Shown one piece after another: positions 24,487-33,693 of a DNA stretch of 64,000 bases. The stretch's first letter is position 1; every line of letters starts with the position of its first letter. The stretch comes from Tunicatimonas pelagia. Its GTDB lineage: Bacteria > Bacteroidota > Bacteroidia > Cytophagales > Cyclobacteriaceae. Below the pieces are notes generated by a model. The model was not told the DNA's origin, ran no database searches, and worked only from the letters and a program-made list of their open reading frames with translations. Where the stretch lies: the NCBI RefSeq assembly GCF_030506325.1, contig NZ_CP120683.1, forward strand, positions 5,097,001 to 5,161,000, read 5' to 3'. The translations under genes were made by a program, and so were the position numbers.

Positions 24487-25125
24487 TTACTGAAGCTCTT
24501 CGTATTTTCTTGCAACATGTTCTACTGATCGTTTTAAGTCTTCTAGCTCTTGAAGAGCATGATCTCTATACGGTTCTTTCATATCTGAGATTTGTATTAG
24601 CCCTTCAATCCGGCAGATAGAGCCTAAGAAACGACTGTGGTGCAGATCGTGAATAATGTCTTCGCACTCAGCTTTATAATCGTATCCGGGCCTTACGTAG
24701 TTTTGTATATAAAAAAGGAAAGCGGCCAGCAGCATGGTTATAATAGCAGTCACCAATATTTCAAAACTAAGTGGAGTTGTATCGGTCAGGGGAAGTGTAC
24801 CAAACGACATAAAAACCCCGTAAGCTACTAATGTTAAAGCTAAAAGCTGAAGACCTAAGTCTTTTCGCCCTACAATTAAAAACCAGGCTACTCCAATCAT
24901 TACAAAAATGAACTGGGTAGCAAATGTAAAGATAAATACATCCAGGTATTCGTAGTGTCGAAATGGAATATCCGCCGGTATTACCTTCCATAGGTTACCC
25001 ACTACCGGAATCATAGCTACCAAAAGAAAGGCGGCACGCTTTCTTTTATCATTGAAAGTAAACTTAAGACTAGCCTGAACATAGGTCCAGGGAAACAATA
25101 CGGTTCGTGCGGTTTTAACTTCCAT
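24487..25125 (-). CDS. hypothetical membrane protein (212 aa)
   Basis: Not recognised. Four hydrophobic segments, at about 32-50, 65-85, 92-112 and 122-142, are followed by a cytoplasmic helical tail (148-212) with conserved-looking HDLHHSRFLGS and an acidic/basic coiled region (ELEDLKRSVEHVARKYEE). The HDLHH stretch recalls the dimerisation helix of sensor kinases, but there is no ATPase domain. It stands alone. Confidence 0.6.
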   Translation of the reverse strand: MEVKTARTVLFPWTYVQASLKFTFNDKRKRAAFLLVAMIPVVGNLWKVIPADIPFRHYEYLDVFIFTFATQFIFVMIGVAWFLIVGRKDLGLQLLALTLVAYGVFMSFGTLPLTDTTPLSFEILVTAIITMLLAAFLFYIQNYVRPGYDYKAECEDIIHDLHHSRFLGSICRIEGLIQISDMKEPYRDHALQELEDLKRSVEHVARKYEELQ

Positions 25126-25508
25126 AATTTTACCGATTAATTAAATCACTAAATTACTCACATTAACTGCCTGATGGATAATAAAAATAGAAAAAAAATA
25201 TTAATAATTTCACTAAAACACCAAAATTGGAATCTACTAAAATAGTATTTGTACTAATATTGAATCACTATAGTGCTTTTAGTAGGCAGGCACTGGACAA
25301 TCCTCCTGTGGAGAAGGGAATAGGGGGGCGAATCTTTCTAAGAAAGTGGACTAATCAACCAATATTGGTATTGTATTAACTGTTCCGTACAAGAGTGGAG
25401 AGTCTTAACCGACACTCTAGACTATTCTTTAGCAGAAGATGTATTCGTTCTATTAAATTCATGCTAAGAAGCTGTTTTGAAACTTCTCACTGACCGAAAA
25501 TACCACTT
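25126..25508. other. non-coding stretch
   Basis: AT-rich promoter-like DNA next to 25125, then a degenerate CTCCTGTGGAGAAGGGAATA stretch near 25301. No gene or clear terminator seen. Confidence 0.45.
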
Positions 25509-26513
25509 CTACTTATTTTTCTTTTCTAGCCACCAGTCAAGTCGGGTTTCGGGTTTGTAATTGGTTGGCTTAGGTTTGCTTTCTGCCCGTTCAATCTTTA
25601 GTTCGTTCAGATTGGCAACGACCGACCAAATTGTGCCAAACTTTTCCTTTTTCAGATCTAGGCAAACGCATTTGTCTGATAATATTTCTTTGGCTTGGGA
25701 TAAATCCATTGTTTGAGTAGCTGCTAAACGATCTTGCAGGCTACTATATCTTTCCGCACTTTTGCTCCATTCTACGCCACCTCGGTCAAAGGCTTTCATG
25801 TCGGGAGTAATGAACTGATTGGTGATGTAAATGAAACGTTCGTCTTTCGTTGGCCGCCTAACTACTTTCTTTTGCGGTGCCGATTCTACTACGGCAATGT
25901 CACCCGATTGGTCAGCAAGTAGAAAGTTATTGGCTGACGACACCTTGGCCTGCTGGATAATTTCTATTGCCTGTTCGGTAGTGCTACAGTTTTCCAATAC
26001 CTTTCTTACCACAAAGTGGAATCCCACGCCGGGTTGTACTTTCGTTCCGTTGACAAACGACATGGCTACGGAAAGGCCCTTCTCATTTATTCCGTCGGAG
26101 CGACCGATGAAAACATCTGATTGACTGATGTAGGCGTATTTATCTTGGGGGGCGATGAGGCTGCTTTCGGTAAACTTTTTGAAATCAAAAAGCATATCGT
26201 AATTTCTTCCGACGATTGTGGTGTCATCGTTGCGGAAAGCGAGTACGCTACATTGCCCAGTAGTATCAAAAATACCGATGCTCAGGAGAAAGGCTCCTAG
26301 TTTTTCAGGTGTATCGTTAATTCCTTTGGCAAATCCTTTAATTTCTTCAACTACTTCGGGATAGAATGATTGCAGCTCATAGTAGGATTCTATTCCGAAG
26401 TCCTTTTTTTCTTTAGATATTTTCGGGATTACAAAACCAGCTTTATCGTAGAGCAGCTTTCCGTACTTTAATCCCATTTCGTGAAACTCTCCGTATAGTC
26501 TTGGGTGGTACAT
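25509..26513 (-). CDS. C45/choloylglycine-type N-terminal-nucleophile hydrolase
   Basis: 334 residues. The likely catalytic Cys88 is in TTGQCSVLAF, which would become the N-terminal nucleophile after self-cleavage, followed by VGRNYDMLFDF, SDGINEKGLSVAM and SANNFLLADQSGDIAVVE, typical of the acyl-CoA:isopenicillin N acyltransferase/linear amide hydrolase (NTN) family. Such enzymes cut linear amide bonds. No signal peptide is visible. It is the last gene of the minus-strand cluster that starts near 29677, 29 bases downstream of the preceding gene. Confidence 0.85.
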   Translation of the reverse strand: MYHPRLYGEFHEMGLKYGKLLYDKAGFVIPKISKEKKDFGIESYYELQSFYPEVVEEIKGFAKGINDTPEKLGAFLLSIGIFDTTGQCSVLAFRNDDTTIVGRNYDMLFDFKKFTESSLIAPQDKYAYISQSDVFIGRSDGINEKGLSVAMSFVNGTKVQPGVGFHFVVRKVLENCSTTEQAIEIIQQAKVSSANNFLLADQSGDIAVVESAPQKKVVRRPTKDERFIYITNQFITPDMKAFDRGGVEWSKSAERYSSLQDRLAATQTMDLSQAKEILSDKCVCLDLKKEKFGTIWSVVANLNELKIERAESKPKPTNYKPETRLDWWLEKKNK

Positions 26514-26542
26514 GCTAAGTTGTTTTAGTTTGAAGGTTAAGG

Positions 26543-27622
26543 TTAAAAATTGACACCTAGTACTAGCTCTACTCCTATATCTCTTCGGTATACTTTAGAC
26601 GTCTCAATTTGCTGAAAGAAGTCTGCCCCAAACACAATACCTCGTCTTTCCCACGGAATAATTCGCAGCCCCTGACTGGCTCCAACCCCAATCACGAAGT
26701 TGAAAGAATTACCTCCGTCAAGGTTCTCCAGTAATTCGTAACCCACAGGGACGTTAGCACTCAGCGATACATAAACGCCTTGAATTATCCTTTTATAGAA
26801 AAAGTACAATTCTGGTCTGAATACAAATGACTCCATATCTCGGTAGCCATTATCAGCGGCAACTCCTGGTCGGGCCCAAGTCACTTCAAATGAGGTCTCG
26901 TAAGGTCTTATAAATCCTTTTTTGCTATCGACAAAACCCGTATAGCTTATGGCGTATCCTTCAAAGTAAGTACTACGCATTCCTTTGACAGTCACTAAGT
27001 TAAACCATTGTCCTAGTCGGGGATCTACTCGGTAGCCTCCTTTTGGTACATTGAAATGGGTGGCTAAAGTATCAGGCTCACTTTCTTGGTAGTTATCTAG
27101 AAATGCTAGCATGCAATACTCCAAGGCAGCTCTGATTCTTCTTTCGTGTGTGGCATATAGGCCTATCTTATCGTACAGTCCGAAAACCTGATCTTCATTA
27201 TGTTGAATACTAAATATTTCAACTAACTCGCCCTGACGTTGCTCCAGAAACGCTAGTTCTACGTGCGCCCTAGCCGCTCGGGCAATAAAGCTATTCATTC
27301 TTCTCTTAGACTCTTGAACATTGAGTGCTTTGATCTTGATGACGATCGGACGCTGACCCGCTTGCTGAGGTAGTGAGGTTTCGTAGAAATTCTTAACGGC
27401 TTGCTCAGCCCCTTTGTCCAGATGCAGCTTTACTTTATCGCCCGCCAGGTTTTTATGAGTTCCCAGATGTTTATTTGGTCGCTCATCGTAAACGTTGGCG
27501 ATATATACTCCTTTGGAAGGAACATCAAACGGCACAGAGCGTAGAGCAATAACTTCCTGGCTGAAAACATTAGTGAAAGCAAAGACGGGGAATATAAACG
27601 AGAATAAAAAAAGTAGTTTCAT
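26543..27622 (-). CDS. hypothetical secreted protein (about 359 aa)
   Basis: The frame is open to 27649, but ATG 27622 begins MKLLFLFSFIFPVFAFTNVF, a good signal peptide, and avoids overlap with the upstream gene. Early residues resemble a domain with VYDERPNKHLGTH and a basic patch; the second half is beta-rich with alternating aromatics (YFEGYAISYTGF, FVFRPELYFFYKRI), consistent with an outer-membrane or surface beta-structure. No family recognised. Confidence 0.6.
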   Translation of the reverse strand: MKLLFLFSFIFPVFAFTNVFSQEVIALRSVPFDVPSKGVYIANVYDERPNKHLGTHKNLAGDKVKLHLDKGAEQAVKNFYETSLPQQAGQRPIVIKIKALNVQESKRRMNSFIARAARAHVELAFLEQRQGELVEIFSIQHNEDQVFGLYDKIGLYATHERRIRAALEYCMLAFLDNYQESEPDTLATHFNVPKGGYRVDPRLGQWFNLVTVKGMRSTYFEGYAISYTGFVDSKKGFIRPYETSFEVTWARPGVAADNGYRDMESFVFRPELYFFYKRIIQGVYVSLSANVPVGYELLENLDGGNSFNFVIGVGASQGLRIIPWERRGIVFGADFFQQIETSKVYRRDIGVELVLGVNF

Positions 27623-27632
27623 CTTCAACGAC

Positions 27633-28010
27633 TTAGTTACACGATACATAATGAGCTTCCCAGATTCGGTACTCGTCTACATCGTACGTAAAGACCATCG
27701 ATTGAGTCGAGAGGAAGTATAGGTACAATTTTTCGGCTTCAGCTCCTTCGCTCTTTAGTTCTAGGTAATTGCCGTTGGTGTTAAGCATCCAAGTGCCTGA
27801 ATCTAGTTCTCCTTCTGATTTCACCTCGTAGGTCATGTCTTTTTTCAGGCTGATATAGTCTCCTACTTCCTTTTTAGAGGGTTCATAGTACGCCTCTTCA
27901 TCCGAATATTTGTCTAAGCACCAAGTTCGATAAAGGTCTTCTTTTTCAAATTTTTGAGCGTGTAAGTGGTTGGTTATCAAAAAGGCAGATAATACGAAAA
28001 GTCTTTTCAT
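27633..28010 (-). CDS. lipocalin-like secreted protein
   Basis: 125 residues with a signal peptide (MKRLFVLSAFLITNHLHAQ). The mature part has the small lipocalin-like pattern frequent in Bacteroidota: LYRTWCLDKY at the start, ISLKKDMTYEV, GTWMLNTNGNYLELK and a final strand. Ligand unknown. It lies 10 bases before the next gene and 17 bases after the oxidase gene on the same strand, so it is part of an operon. Confidence 0.65.
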   Translation of the reverse strand: MKRLFVLSAFLITNHLHAQKFEKEDLYRTWCLDKYSDEEAYYEPSKKEVGDYISLKKDMTYEVKSEGELDSGTWMLNTNGNYLELKSEGAEAEKLYLYFLSTQSMVFTYDVDEYRIWEAHYVSCN

Positions 28011-28027
28011 ATTATTATTTAATTATG

Positions 28028-29191
28028 CTAGCTAATTATGTCATTCACACAATCCTGGGCTGATTCTACGGCATTATGAACATTGCCCCAGTCCTTACCG
28101 GAGGTGTAACAATCACCGGCAAAGTAGATTTTGTCATCTATCGGCTTTTGTAGTTGGCGCACTGTTTTTACCTCAGAATAGTCGCTGATATACGCACTTT
28201 CTATGTACGGCTCTTCCGACCAGTTTTGCACAACGTGTCGCAGATAGTTCGGAGTGGCCCGGTTAGAAAAAATTTCGTCTAATTCGGTCAAGATGTAACT
28301 CTTCAACTCGTCGTTATTCAGCTCTCCGCGTTCTTTGGCGGGTTTTCCTACCGCGAACATTCCGAGCACATTGCTTTTGGTGTTTTGCCCGAATGATGCG
28401 TCGTAGTACGATACCTGCCCATCAGTTTCAGGGTTGATCATTAAGTCTACAAAGGCTGGGTAGAACTTTTCCTGAAACTCAATGAATACTTTCAGTCCAT
28501 CCCAAACTACCGCACTATCAATCACTTTCAGTTTCTTGCTTGGCAGTGCCGGATTGAATTGTATCTTCTTATCCTGAAGTATTTTTAACGGCACAGTCAC
28601 AATTACCTGATCGGCAGTAAACGCTTCGTCGGCCGTATTCGCCATAATCTCTTTGCTAGAGTAGTCTATGGAATGTACCACGCTTTGGCAGCTAATCTTG
28701 TCGGCTACGGAAGGGAGAATAAACTCCTCGAAGAAATCCAGCCAAGAGCTATTGATAAACTTTCGGTAGAGCAGGGTTCCTAAATCGCCTCTCACCAACT
28801 TGCCATCGTTCCACACTCCGTATTCATCATCTTGAGTATACCCAACGGTGTGGATTTTCTCAGAAGCAGAATTATTACCTGCTATTAGATTGAAGGGAAG
28901 CGTACTGGAGGTAATCCACTCAGCTCCTAAAAGTATCGGGTAGTCAACGAAATCATTAAGTGTCTTCATTCTTCCGCCGTATCCGGTGCTAGCTTCCAGA
29001 ATCTGGAAATCAATACCCCGCTGCTTCAATAAGTGTCCGGCTGAAAGTCCAGCGGCCCCCGCTCCGATAATGAGGACTTTCTTAGAAGAATTGCGTTTGG
29101 TGAAATTGGATTGGTATTTACTATAAGCAGGAAAAGCAGATAGGTGAACTCCTAGAATAGAGGCTATCTTCAGAAATTTCTTTCTGTTCAT
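28028..29191 (-). CDS. flavin-containing amine oxidase family protein
   Basis: 387 residues. An export leader (MNRKKFLKIASILGVHLSAF) precedes the FAD-binding Rossmann motif VLIIGAGAAGLSAGHLL with Glu in FQILEAS, and then GGRMKTL. The C-terminal FAD motif is IYFAGDCYTSGKDWGNVHNAVES. The family oxidises amines with release of H2O2; it includes monoamine and polyamine oxidases. It is slightly shorter than typical (~430), with a reduced substrate domain. Export with pre-bound FAD would need the Tat route, but the leader has RKK rather than RR. Confidence 0.87.
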   Translation of the reverse strand: MNRKKFLKIASILGVHLSAFPAYSKYQSNFTKRNSSKKVLIIGAGAAGLSAGHLLKQRGIDFQILEASTGYGGRMKTLNDFVDYPILLGAEWITSSTLPFNLIAGNNSASEKIHTVGYTQDDEYGVWNDGKLVRGDLGTLLYRKFINSSWLDFFEEFILPSVADKISCQSVVHSIDYSSKEIMANTADEAFTADQVIVTVPLKILQDKKIQFNPALPSKKLKVIDSAVVWDGLKVFIEFQEKFYPAFVDLMINPETDGQVSYYDASFGQNTKSNVLGMFAVGKPAKERGELNNDELKSYILTELDEIFSNRATPNYLRHVVQNWSEEPYIESAYISDYSEVKTVRQLQKPIDDKIYFAGDCYTSGKDWGNVHNAVESAQDCVNDIIS

Positions 29192-29281
29192 ATTGATGAA
29201 TTGATTTGTGGTTAGTTATTCTCGTTCTAAAAACTACAACGATTACTCTGGTGGTACTTAACGCTAAGTAATGGTCATGGT

Positions 29282-29677
29282 TTAGTGTTTTGCCTCTTTA
29301 ATTTGCGCGGTATAAACGGAAGGAATATCCCATGCTTCGGTAATTTTACCGTTAACTATACGCCACACAACCACCACGTCAATTTCTATCGGTTGGTCTT
29401 CCATTACCATCGTATTTTTACTATGCACAACAACAAGTTCATCGCCAATAGCAGTAGCAGAAACCGGATTAACTTTAAAGGTGCCATCAGTACGTCCACC
29501 TATTCTTTCGAAGAATTCTTGAAAACCCTTCAAACCAATGTAGTCTCCCTGAACATCAGGTAGTAGTGGATTGAAAAAATGCCAGATCGCATCTTCGGCC
29601 AGTATATCCGACGCCTCGGCCACATTTGCCGGGTTGAATTTATTTAAGATAGCGATATTCGGATGCTCTTGATTCAT
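29282..29677 (-). CDS. NTF2-like / SnoaL-type protein
   Basis: The frame is open to 29734, but ATG 29677 starts the usual domain (MNQEHPNIAILNKFNPANVA). 131 residues form a single cone-like NTF2 fold: ILAEDAIWHFFNPLLPD, FFERIGGRTDGTF, VVHSKNTMVMED, VVVWRIVNGKITEAWDIPS, as in polyketide-cyclase-like proteins and many stress-related SnoaL proteins. Catalysis cannot be inferred. First gene of the minus-strand cluster. Confidence 0.82.
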   Translation of the reverse strand: MNQEHPNIAILNKFNPANVAEASDILAEDAIWHFFNPLLPDVQGDYIGLKGFQEFFERIGGRTDGTFKVNPVSATAIGDELVVVHSKNTMVMEDQPIEIDVVVVWRIVNGKITEAWDIPSVYTAQIKEAKH

Positions 29678-29734
29678 GGTATAAGTATTATATGGTTGGT
29701 TGATAATTTTTTTGCCTGGAAACGCTTTGACCAT

Positions 29735-30219
29735 TTCATAGACGGTTTCATCTCAACGATGCTGGTTTTTGCTAAATCGAGGTATTAGCGTAAGAGGATG
29801 CTTCGCAAAAAAAGCCAAACACGCGCTATTTAAAAGCCTCTTGTAACCGAAGGTGTCTAGCAATAACATATCATCTTCCTAGACACCCCAATGATCGCTT
29901 TGGTTGTACTCAGTAGTGTTAATTTTATTACTGGCTGGAGTTAGTACCTTCAAAAGTATCCAGCCGTAAATCAGCCTTCCGATTGCTAGAATCGGAGCTG
30001 TGGCCAAGGAAACAATTCTTAACTAAAATGGGGTGGAATGAAAGTTAACGTCAATCGTTTGAGGCAGAGTAATTGAGGAAGGTTCGGAATACTAGGGTTA
30101 CTGTCAGCAAGAACCAGATTGTTCCGTTGGCTTTTATACAGGTAGATAGGGTTAGTAGCGTTTCTCTGCTATTGCTATGATGATATTGCAACCTGGTTAC
30201 AAACTGAATTAGCTAATGG
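29735..30219. other. non-coding stretch with three consecutive stem-loops
   Basis: Perfect inverted repeats GGTGTCTAG/CTAGACACC (29852-29860, 29879-29887), GGCTGGA/TCCAGCC (29933-29939, 29959-29965) and TCCGATT/AATCGGA (29978-29984, 29990-29996). No gene seen. It lies downstream of fbp and upstream of the NTF2-like gene, both on the minus strand. Confidence 0.5.
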
Positions 30220-31281
30220 CTAAGAGATCATCTCCAGACATTTATCTACTAAGTTAGCCGAACCAATAAAGAGTGGAGTACGCTGGTGAAAATCTTCGGG
30301 CTGAATATCCAGAATACGTTGTTTTCCATCGCTGGCTTTACCACCCGATTGCTCTACAATCATGGCGAGGGCATTGGCTTCGTACATTAACCGTAGCTTA
30401 CCGTTGGGGTACTTAGGGAACGGAGGATATATGTAAATACCACCTTTTAGCAAGTTGCGGTGCACATCGGCCACCAGCGAGCCAATATAGCGCGATGTTA
30501 GTTTCTTACTACGGCAGTTTTCTATAAACGAATGTAGTTTTCCGGACATTTGATCCCAGTAGCCATCATTGATAGAGTATATTTTACCGTCAGGAATGCA
30601 TTGAATATTAGGGTGGGAGAGGAAGAACTCACCAATGGTAGGGCCGTGGGTAAAACCATACACTCCCCGTCCGGTGGTATATACTAAAATAGTAGACGAA
30701 CCGTATAAGACATAGCCTGCTGCAACTTGAGCACTGCCGGGCTGCAAAACATCTTCTTTGGTTACTTGACTACCTTTCTCACTTTTACGACGATAGATGG
30801 AAAAGATGGTGCCAATTGACACGTTAACATCAATATTACTGCTACCATCTAGCGGATCCATCGCTACCAAGTAACTAGCATCAGGGTTAATAGTGATTAC
30901 TTCTTGTTCTTCCTCGCTAATGAGGGCACAAACTTGTCCGCCATTTGTTAAGGCACGCTTGAAACGGATATTCGCTACCACATCAAGCTTTTGCTGGGCT
31001 TCCCCCTGTACATTTTGCGTGCCGAAAGCTCCTTCTAAGTCTAACAGCCCAGAGCGGGTGATTTCCCGGTTCAGAATCTTAGCTGCCAAGCCAATGTCGC
31101 GCAGTAGCTGGGAAAGCTCGCCTGTAGCGTAAGGAAAGGAATCTTGTTTCCGTTTAATGAAACGGTCGAGGGTGACCCCAACGGGCTTACCCAGATCAGT
31201 AGATGATGCCATAGGTTGTATTCGTGTGTTTATGTAATCTTGAGCAGTCATGAACACCGCACGACGGTCATCTGGACGCAT
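30220..31281 (-). CDS. fbp: fructose-1,6-bisphosphatase class 1
   Basis: About 353 residues. It catalyses removal of the 1-phosphate of fructose-1,6-bisphosphate in gluconeogenesis. Visible signatures: GTTLDRFI-like start ([13 protein letters not shown]), metal-binding [27 protein letters not shown], then [15 protein letters not shown], and near the C-terminus the substrate-binding [20 protein letters not shown]. The ATG at 31281 is preferred over the TTG at 31284; ATG 31251 is another option. The gene begins 9 bases after the dnaN stop codon, so the two are likely co-transcribed. Confidence 0.95.
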   Translation of the reverse strand: MRPDDRRAVFMTAQDYINTRIQPMASSTDLGKPVGVTLDRFIKRKQDSFPYATGELSQLLRDIGLAAKILNREITRSGLLDLEGAFGTQNVQGEAQQKLDVVANIRFKRALTNGGQVCALISEEEQEVITINPDASYLVAMDPLDGSSNIDVNVSIGTIFSIYRRKSEKGSQVTKEDVLQPGSAQVAAGYVLYGSSTILVYTTGRGVYGFTHGPTIGEFFLSHPNIQCIPDGKIYSINDGYWDQMSGKLHSFIENCRSKKLTSRYIGSLVADVHRNLLKGGIYIYPPFPKYPNGKLRLMYEANALAMIVEQSGGKASDGKQRILDIQPEDFHQRTPLFIGSANLVDKCLEMIS

Positions 31282-31290
31282 CAATACATT

Positions 31291-32436
31291 TTAGACATAG
31301 TTACTCAACATAACGGGCATTACCAACATGAGTACTTCTTCGTTTTCGCCTCCCTCGCTAGGAACAATTAGTCCGGCTCGGTTAGGTTGGGAAAACTTGA
31401 AAGTTACTTCTTCTGAGTCAATGTTATTGAGCATCTCAATCAGAAATTTAGCATTGAACCCAATTTCTAAATCTTCGCCCGGATGATCGCAGGCTAGGGT
31501 TTCATTGGCTTCATTAGAGAAATCTAAATCTTCTGCCGAAATGTGTAGCTTATTTCCGTCTAGCTTTAGGCGAACTTGATGGGTAGTCTTATTGGCGTAG
31601 ATAGCAATTCGCTTAAGAGAACTCAGAAAATCCTGACGGTTAATCGTCATCTCATTCTGGTTATCTTGCGGAATCACATTTTCGTAGTCGGGATACCGCT
31701 CATCTATGAGGCGGCATACCATCTGGATGTTGGCTCCGCCGGTTCCGGAGAATTGGAAAAAGGCATTAGAAGCATTGTATCGCATACTCACCTCCGTGTT
31801 TTCTGAGGGTAATACGCTCTTCAGCAAATTTAGTGCTTTGCGAGGTACAATAATCGATGATTTTCCGTCTATACCTCCCGAAACATCGGTGCGACGGTAG
31901 CGAACTAGTCGATGACCGTCGGTAGCTACAAAGGTGCTGCCTTGTCCGTTTAAGTTGATAAAAACCCCGGTCATGGCCGGACGCAACTCATCGGCACTGG
32001 TAGCAAAAAGCGTATTGCTTACGGCGTGAGCCAGCACATCGGCTGGTACGTCTACTGTATTACCATCTTCCACAGCTGGTACTTTCGGGAAGTCGGTAGC
32101 ATTTTCGCCTGACAGGCGGTAATGCCCATTTTCCGAATGGATTTCAATATTGTAAGAAGACTCATCGATGGTAAAAGTGACCGGTTGCTCAGGCAGGTTT
32201 CGCAGGGTTTCAATAAGAATTTTAGCTGGCACGGCAATGCTCCCTCGTTCCTGGGCATCTACTGCCAATTCAGTCATTACGGTGGTTTGCAAATCGGAGG
32301 CCGTTATTTTCAGGGAGCCGTTCTGGATTTCACATAAAAAATTCTCCAGAATAGGAACGACTGGGTTAGAGGCAATTACGCCATTGATAGCGGAAAGCTG
32401 CTTGAGTAAAGTAGAAGAAGAGACAACAAATTTCAT
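31291..32436 (-). CDS. dnaN: DNA polymerase III subunit beta (sliding clamp)
   Basis: 381 residues of three clamp domains: MKFVVSSSTLLKQLSAINGV at the start, ALSNTLFATS-like AVSNTLFATSADELRPAMTG, FVATDGHRLVRY, VPRKALNLLKSVL, and the C-terminal VLMLVMPVMLSNYV, the usual end containing the clamp-binding pocket. It forms the ring that tethers polymerase to DNA. Here it is apart from dnaA, as is normal in Bacteroidota, and upstream of fbp. Confidence 0.97.
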   Translation of the reverse strand: MKFVVSSSTLLKQLSAINGVIASNPVVPILENFLCEIQNGSLKITASDLQTTVMTELAVDAQERGSIAVPAKILIETLRNLPEQPVTFTIDESSYNIEIHSENGHYRLSGENATDFPKVPAVEDGNTVDVPADVLAHAVSNTLFATSADELRPAMTGVFINLNGQGSTFVATDGHRLVRYRRTDVSGGIDGKSSIIVPRKALNLLKSVLPSENTEVSMRYNASNAFFQFSGTGGANIQMVCRLIDERYPDYENVIPQDNQNEMTINRQDFLSSLKRIAIYANKTTHQVRLKLDGNKLHISAEDLDFSNEANETLACDHPGEDLEIGFNAKFLIEMLNNIDSEEVTFKFSQPNRAGLIVPSEGGENEEVLMLVMPVMLSNYV

Positions 32437-32581
32437 AGGACAGTTGCACTTAATGTGAGTATTCAGAGAAGCATGTTGTATGCGTTTCCCGAAACAATTT
32501 TTTGAGAAGTTCGGAGAGTAAATATAAAAATTTATCCGACAACCTAGCGGACTGAATCCTTATTTTATTCCCAATAAGAAA

Positions 32582-32610
32582 CAAAAAGCCCAACCGGGTG
32601 AGGCTGGGCT
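32582..32610 (-). terminator. rho-independent terminator of the rplM-rpsI-rpsB-tsf unit
   Basis: On the minus strand AGCCCA-g-CC pairs with GG-t-TGGGCT (32605-32610 with 32587-32592), followed by five T residues. It is 34 bases after the tsf stop. Confidence 0.85.
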
Positions 32611-32643
32611 GTAAATAGCTAAAATAAGCAGTGAAGAAAGTGC

Positions 32644-33474
32644 TTACGCACTCACTGAAACGCGCTTAAATTTAGACACTTTCATGCCTTTATTCACACT
32701 ATCCAGGTACTGAGAAACATTCATACTTGAATCTTTCACAAATGCCTGGTGTACCAAAGTATTGTCTTTAAAGAACTTCTTCAATTTTCCCTGGGCGATT
32801 TTATCCAGAATATTCTCAGGCTTGCCTTCGGCTTTGGCTTGTTCGCGACCAATTTCCAACTCACGGTCAATAGTAGCTTGGTCTACTTCACTCTCATCTA
32901 GGGCAACCGGGCTCATGGCCGCAATTTGCATGGCTACGTCTTTCCCGGCTTCTTCACCTTTGCCATCGGTATTCTCCAGAGCAACTAGCACACCTAGCTT
33001 TTTATTAGCGTGGATGTAGGGAACAACAATTTCTCCGCTCATTATTTCGTAAGCACCAATGTCAATTTTCTCTCCAATCTTTCCTACCAGCTCAGTCAGC
33101 TTTTCCGCTACGGTCAAGTCATCCAGTTTGAGTCCTTTCAACTCTTCGGCTGAAGCGGGTTTCTCGCGGAAAGCCAAATCGACGATGCTATCTCCGATGC
33201 TTAAAAACTCTTCGTTTTTAGCCACAAAGTCAGTCTCGCAGTTTAATGATACCAGCACCGCTTCGGTCTGGTCGTCGCTAGTTTTTATAAATACTACGCC
33301 TTCGCTAGTTTCTCGGTCGGAGCGAGAGGCGGATACTTTCTGTCCTTTTTTTCTTAGTATTTCAATTGCTTTATCAAAATCTCCGTCGGCTTCTACCAGT
33401 GCCTTTTTGCAGTCCATCATGCCGGCTCCGGTCATTTGGCGAAGTTTGTTCACTTCTTGTGCAGTAATTGCCAT
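32644..33474 (-). CDS. tsf: translation elongation factor Ts
   Basis: 276 residues. The N-terminal UBA-like domain VNKLRQMTGAGMMDCKKALVEADGDFDKA is unmistakable, followed by LVSLNCETDFVAKNEEF, the core EF-Tu contact region, and the C-terminal module. It recharges EF-Tu by GDP release. It is last in the ribosomal-protein unit, 219 bases after rpsB, with a hairpin between. Confidence 0.97.
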   Translation of the reverse strand: MAITAQEVNKLRQMTGAGMMDCKKALVEADGDFDKAIEILRKKGQKVSASRSDRETSEGVVFIKTSDDQTEAVLVSLNCETDFVAKNEEFLSIGDSIVDLAFREKPASAEELKGLKLDDLTVAEKLTELVGKIGEKIDIGAYEIMSGEIVVPYIHANKKLGVLVALENTDGKGEEAGKDVAMQIAAMSPVALDESEVDQATIDRELEIGREQAKAEGKPENILDKIAQGKLKKFFKDNTLVHQAFVKDSSMNVSQYLDSVNKGMKVSKFKRVSVSA

Positions 33475-33611
33475 AGTTATATAGAATTTAATTGAAAAGT
33501 GATAAGTGAAAATTAATAATGGAAAGCTCTTGACGATCCAGTTAACAGTAAGTTGTCGTAAGGCAGTATGCTACTTCAGTGTATTCTGCAACACGCAACT
33601 TTTAAACGAAA

Positions 33612-33661
33612 AGAACATTGACCAGCCTCGCCCGCGAAGAGCCGACAACGATCAATGTTCT
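33612..33661 (-). terminator. long hairpin between rpsB and tsf (possible partial terminator)
   Basis: On the minus strand AGAACATTGA (33652-33661) pairs with TCAATGTTCT (33612-33621), enclosing a GC-rich inner hairpin, and TTTTCG follows. It sits 33 bases after the rpsB stop and would lower or uncouple tsf transcription. Confidence 0.6.
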
Positions 33662-33693
33662 GGACGTATATAAATTTGTTGTTTTACTATTGC

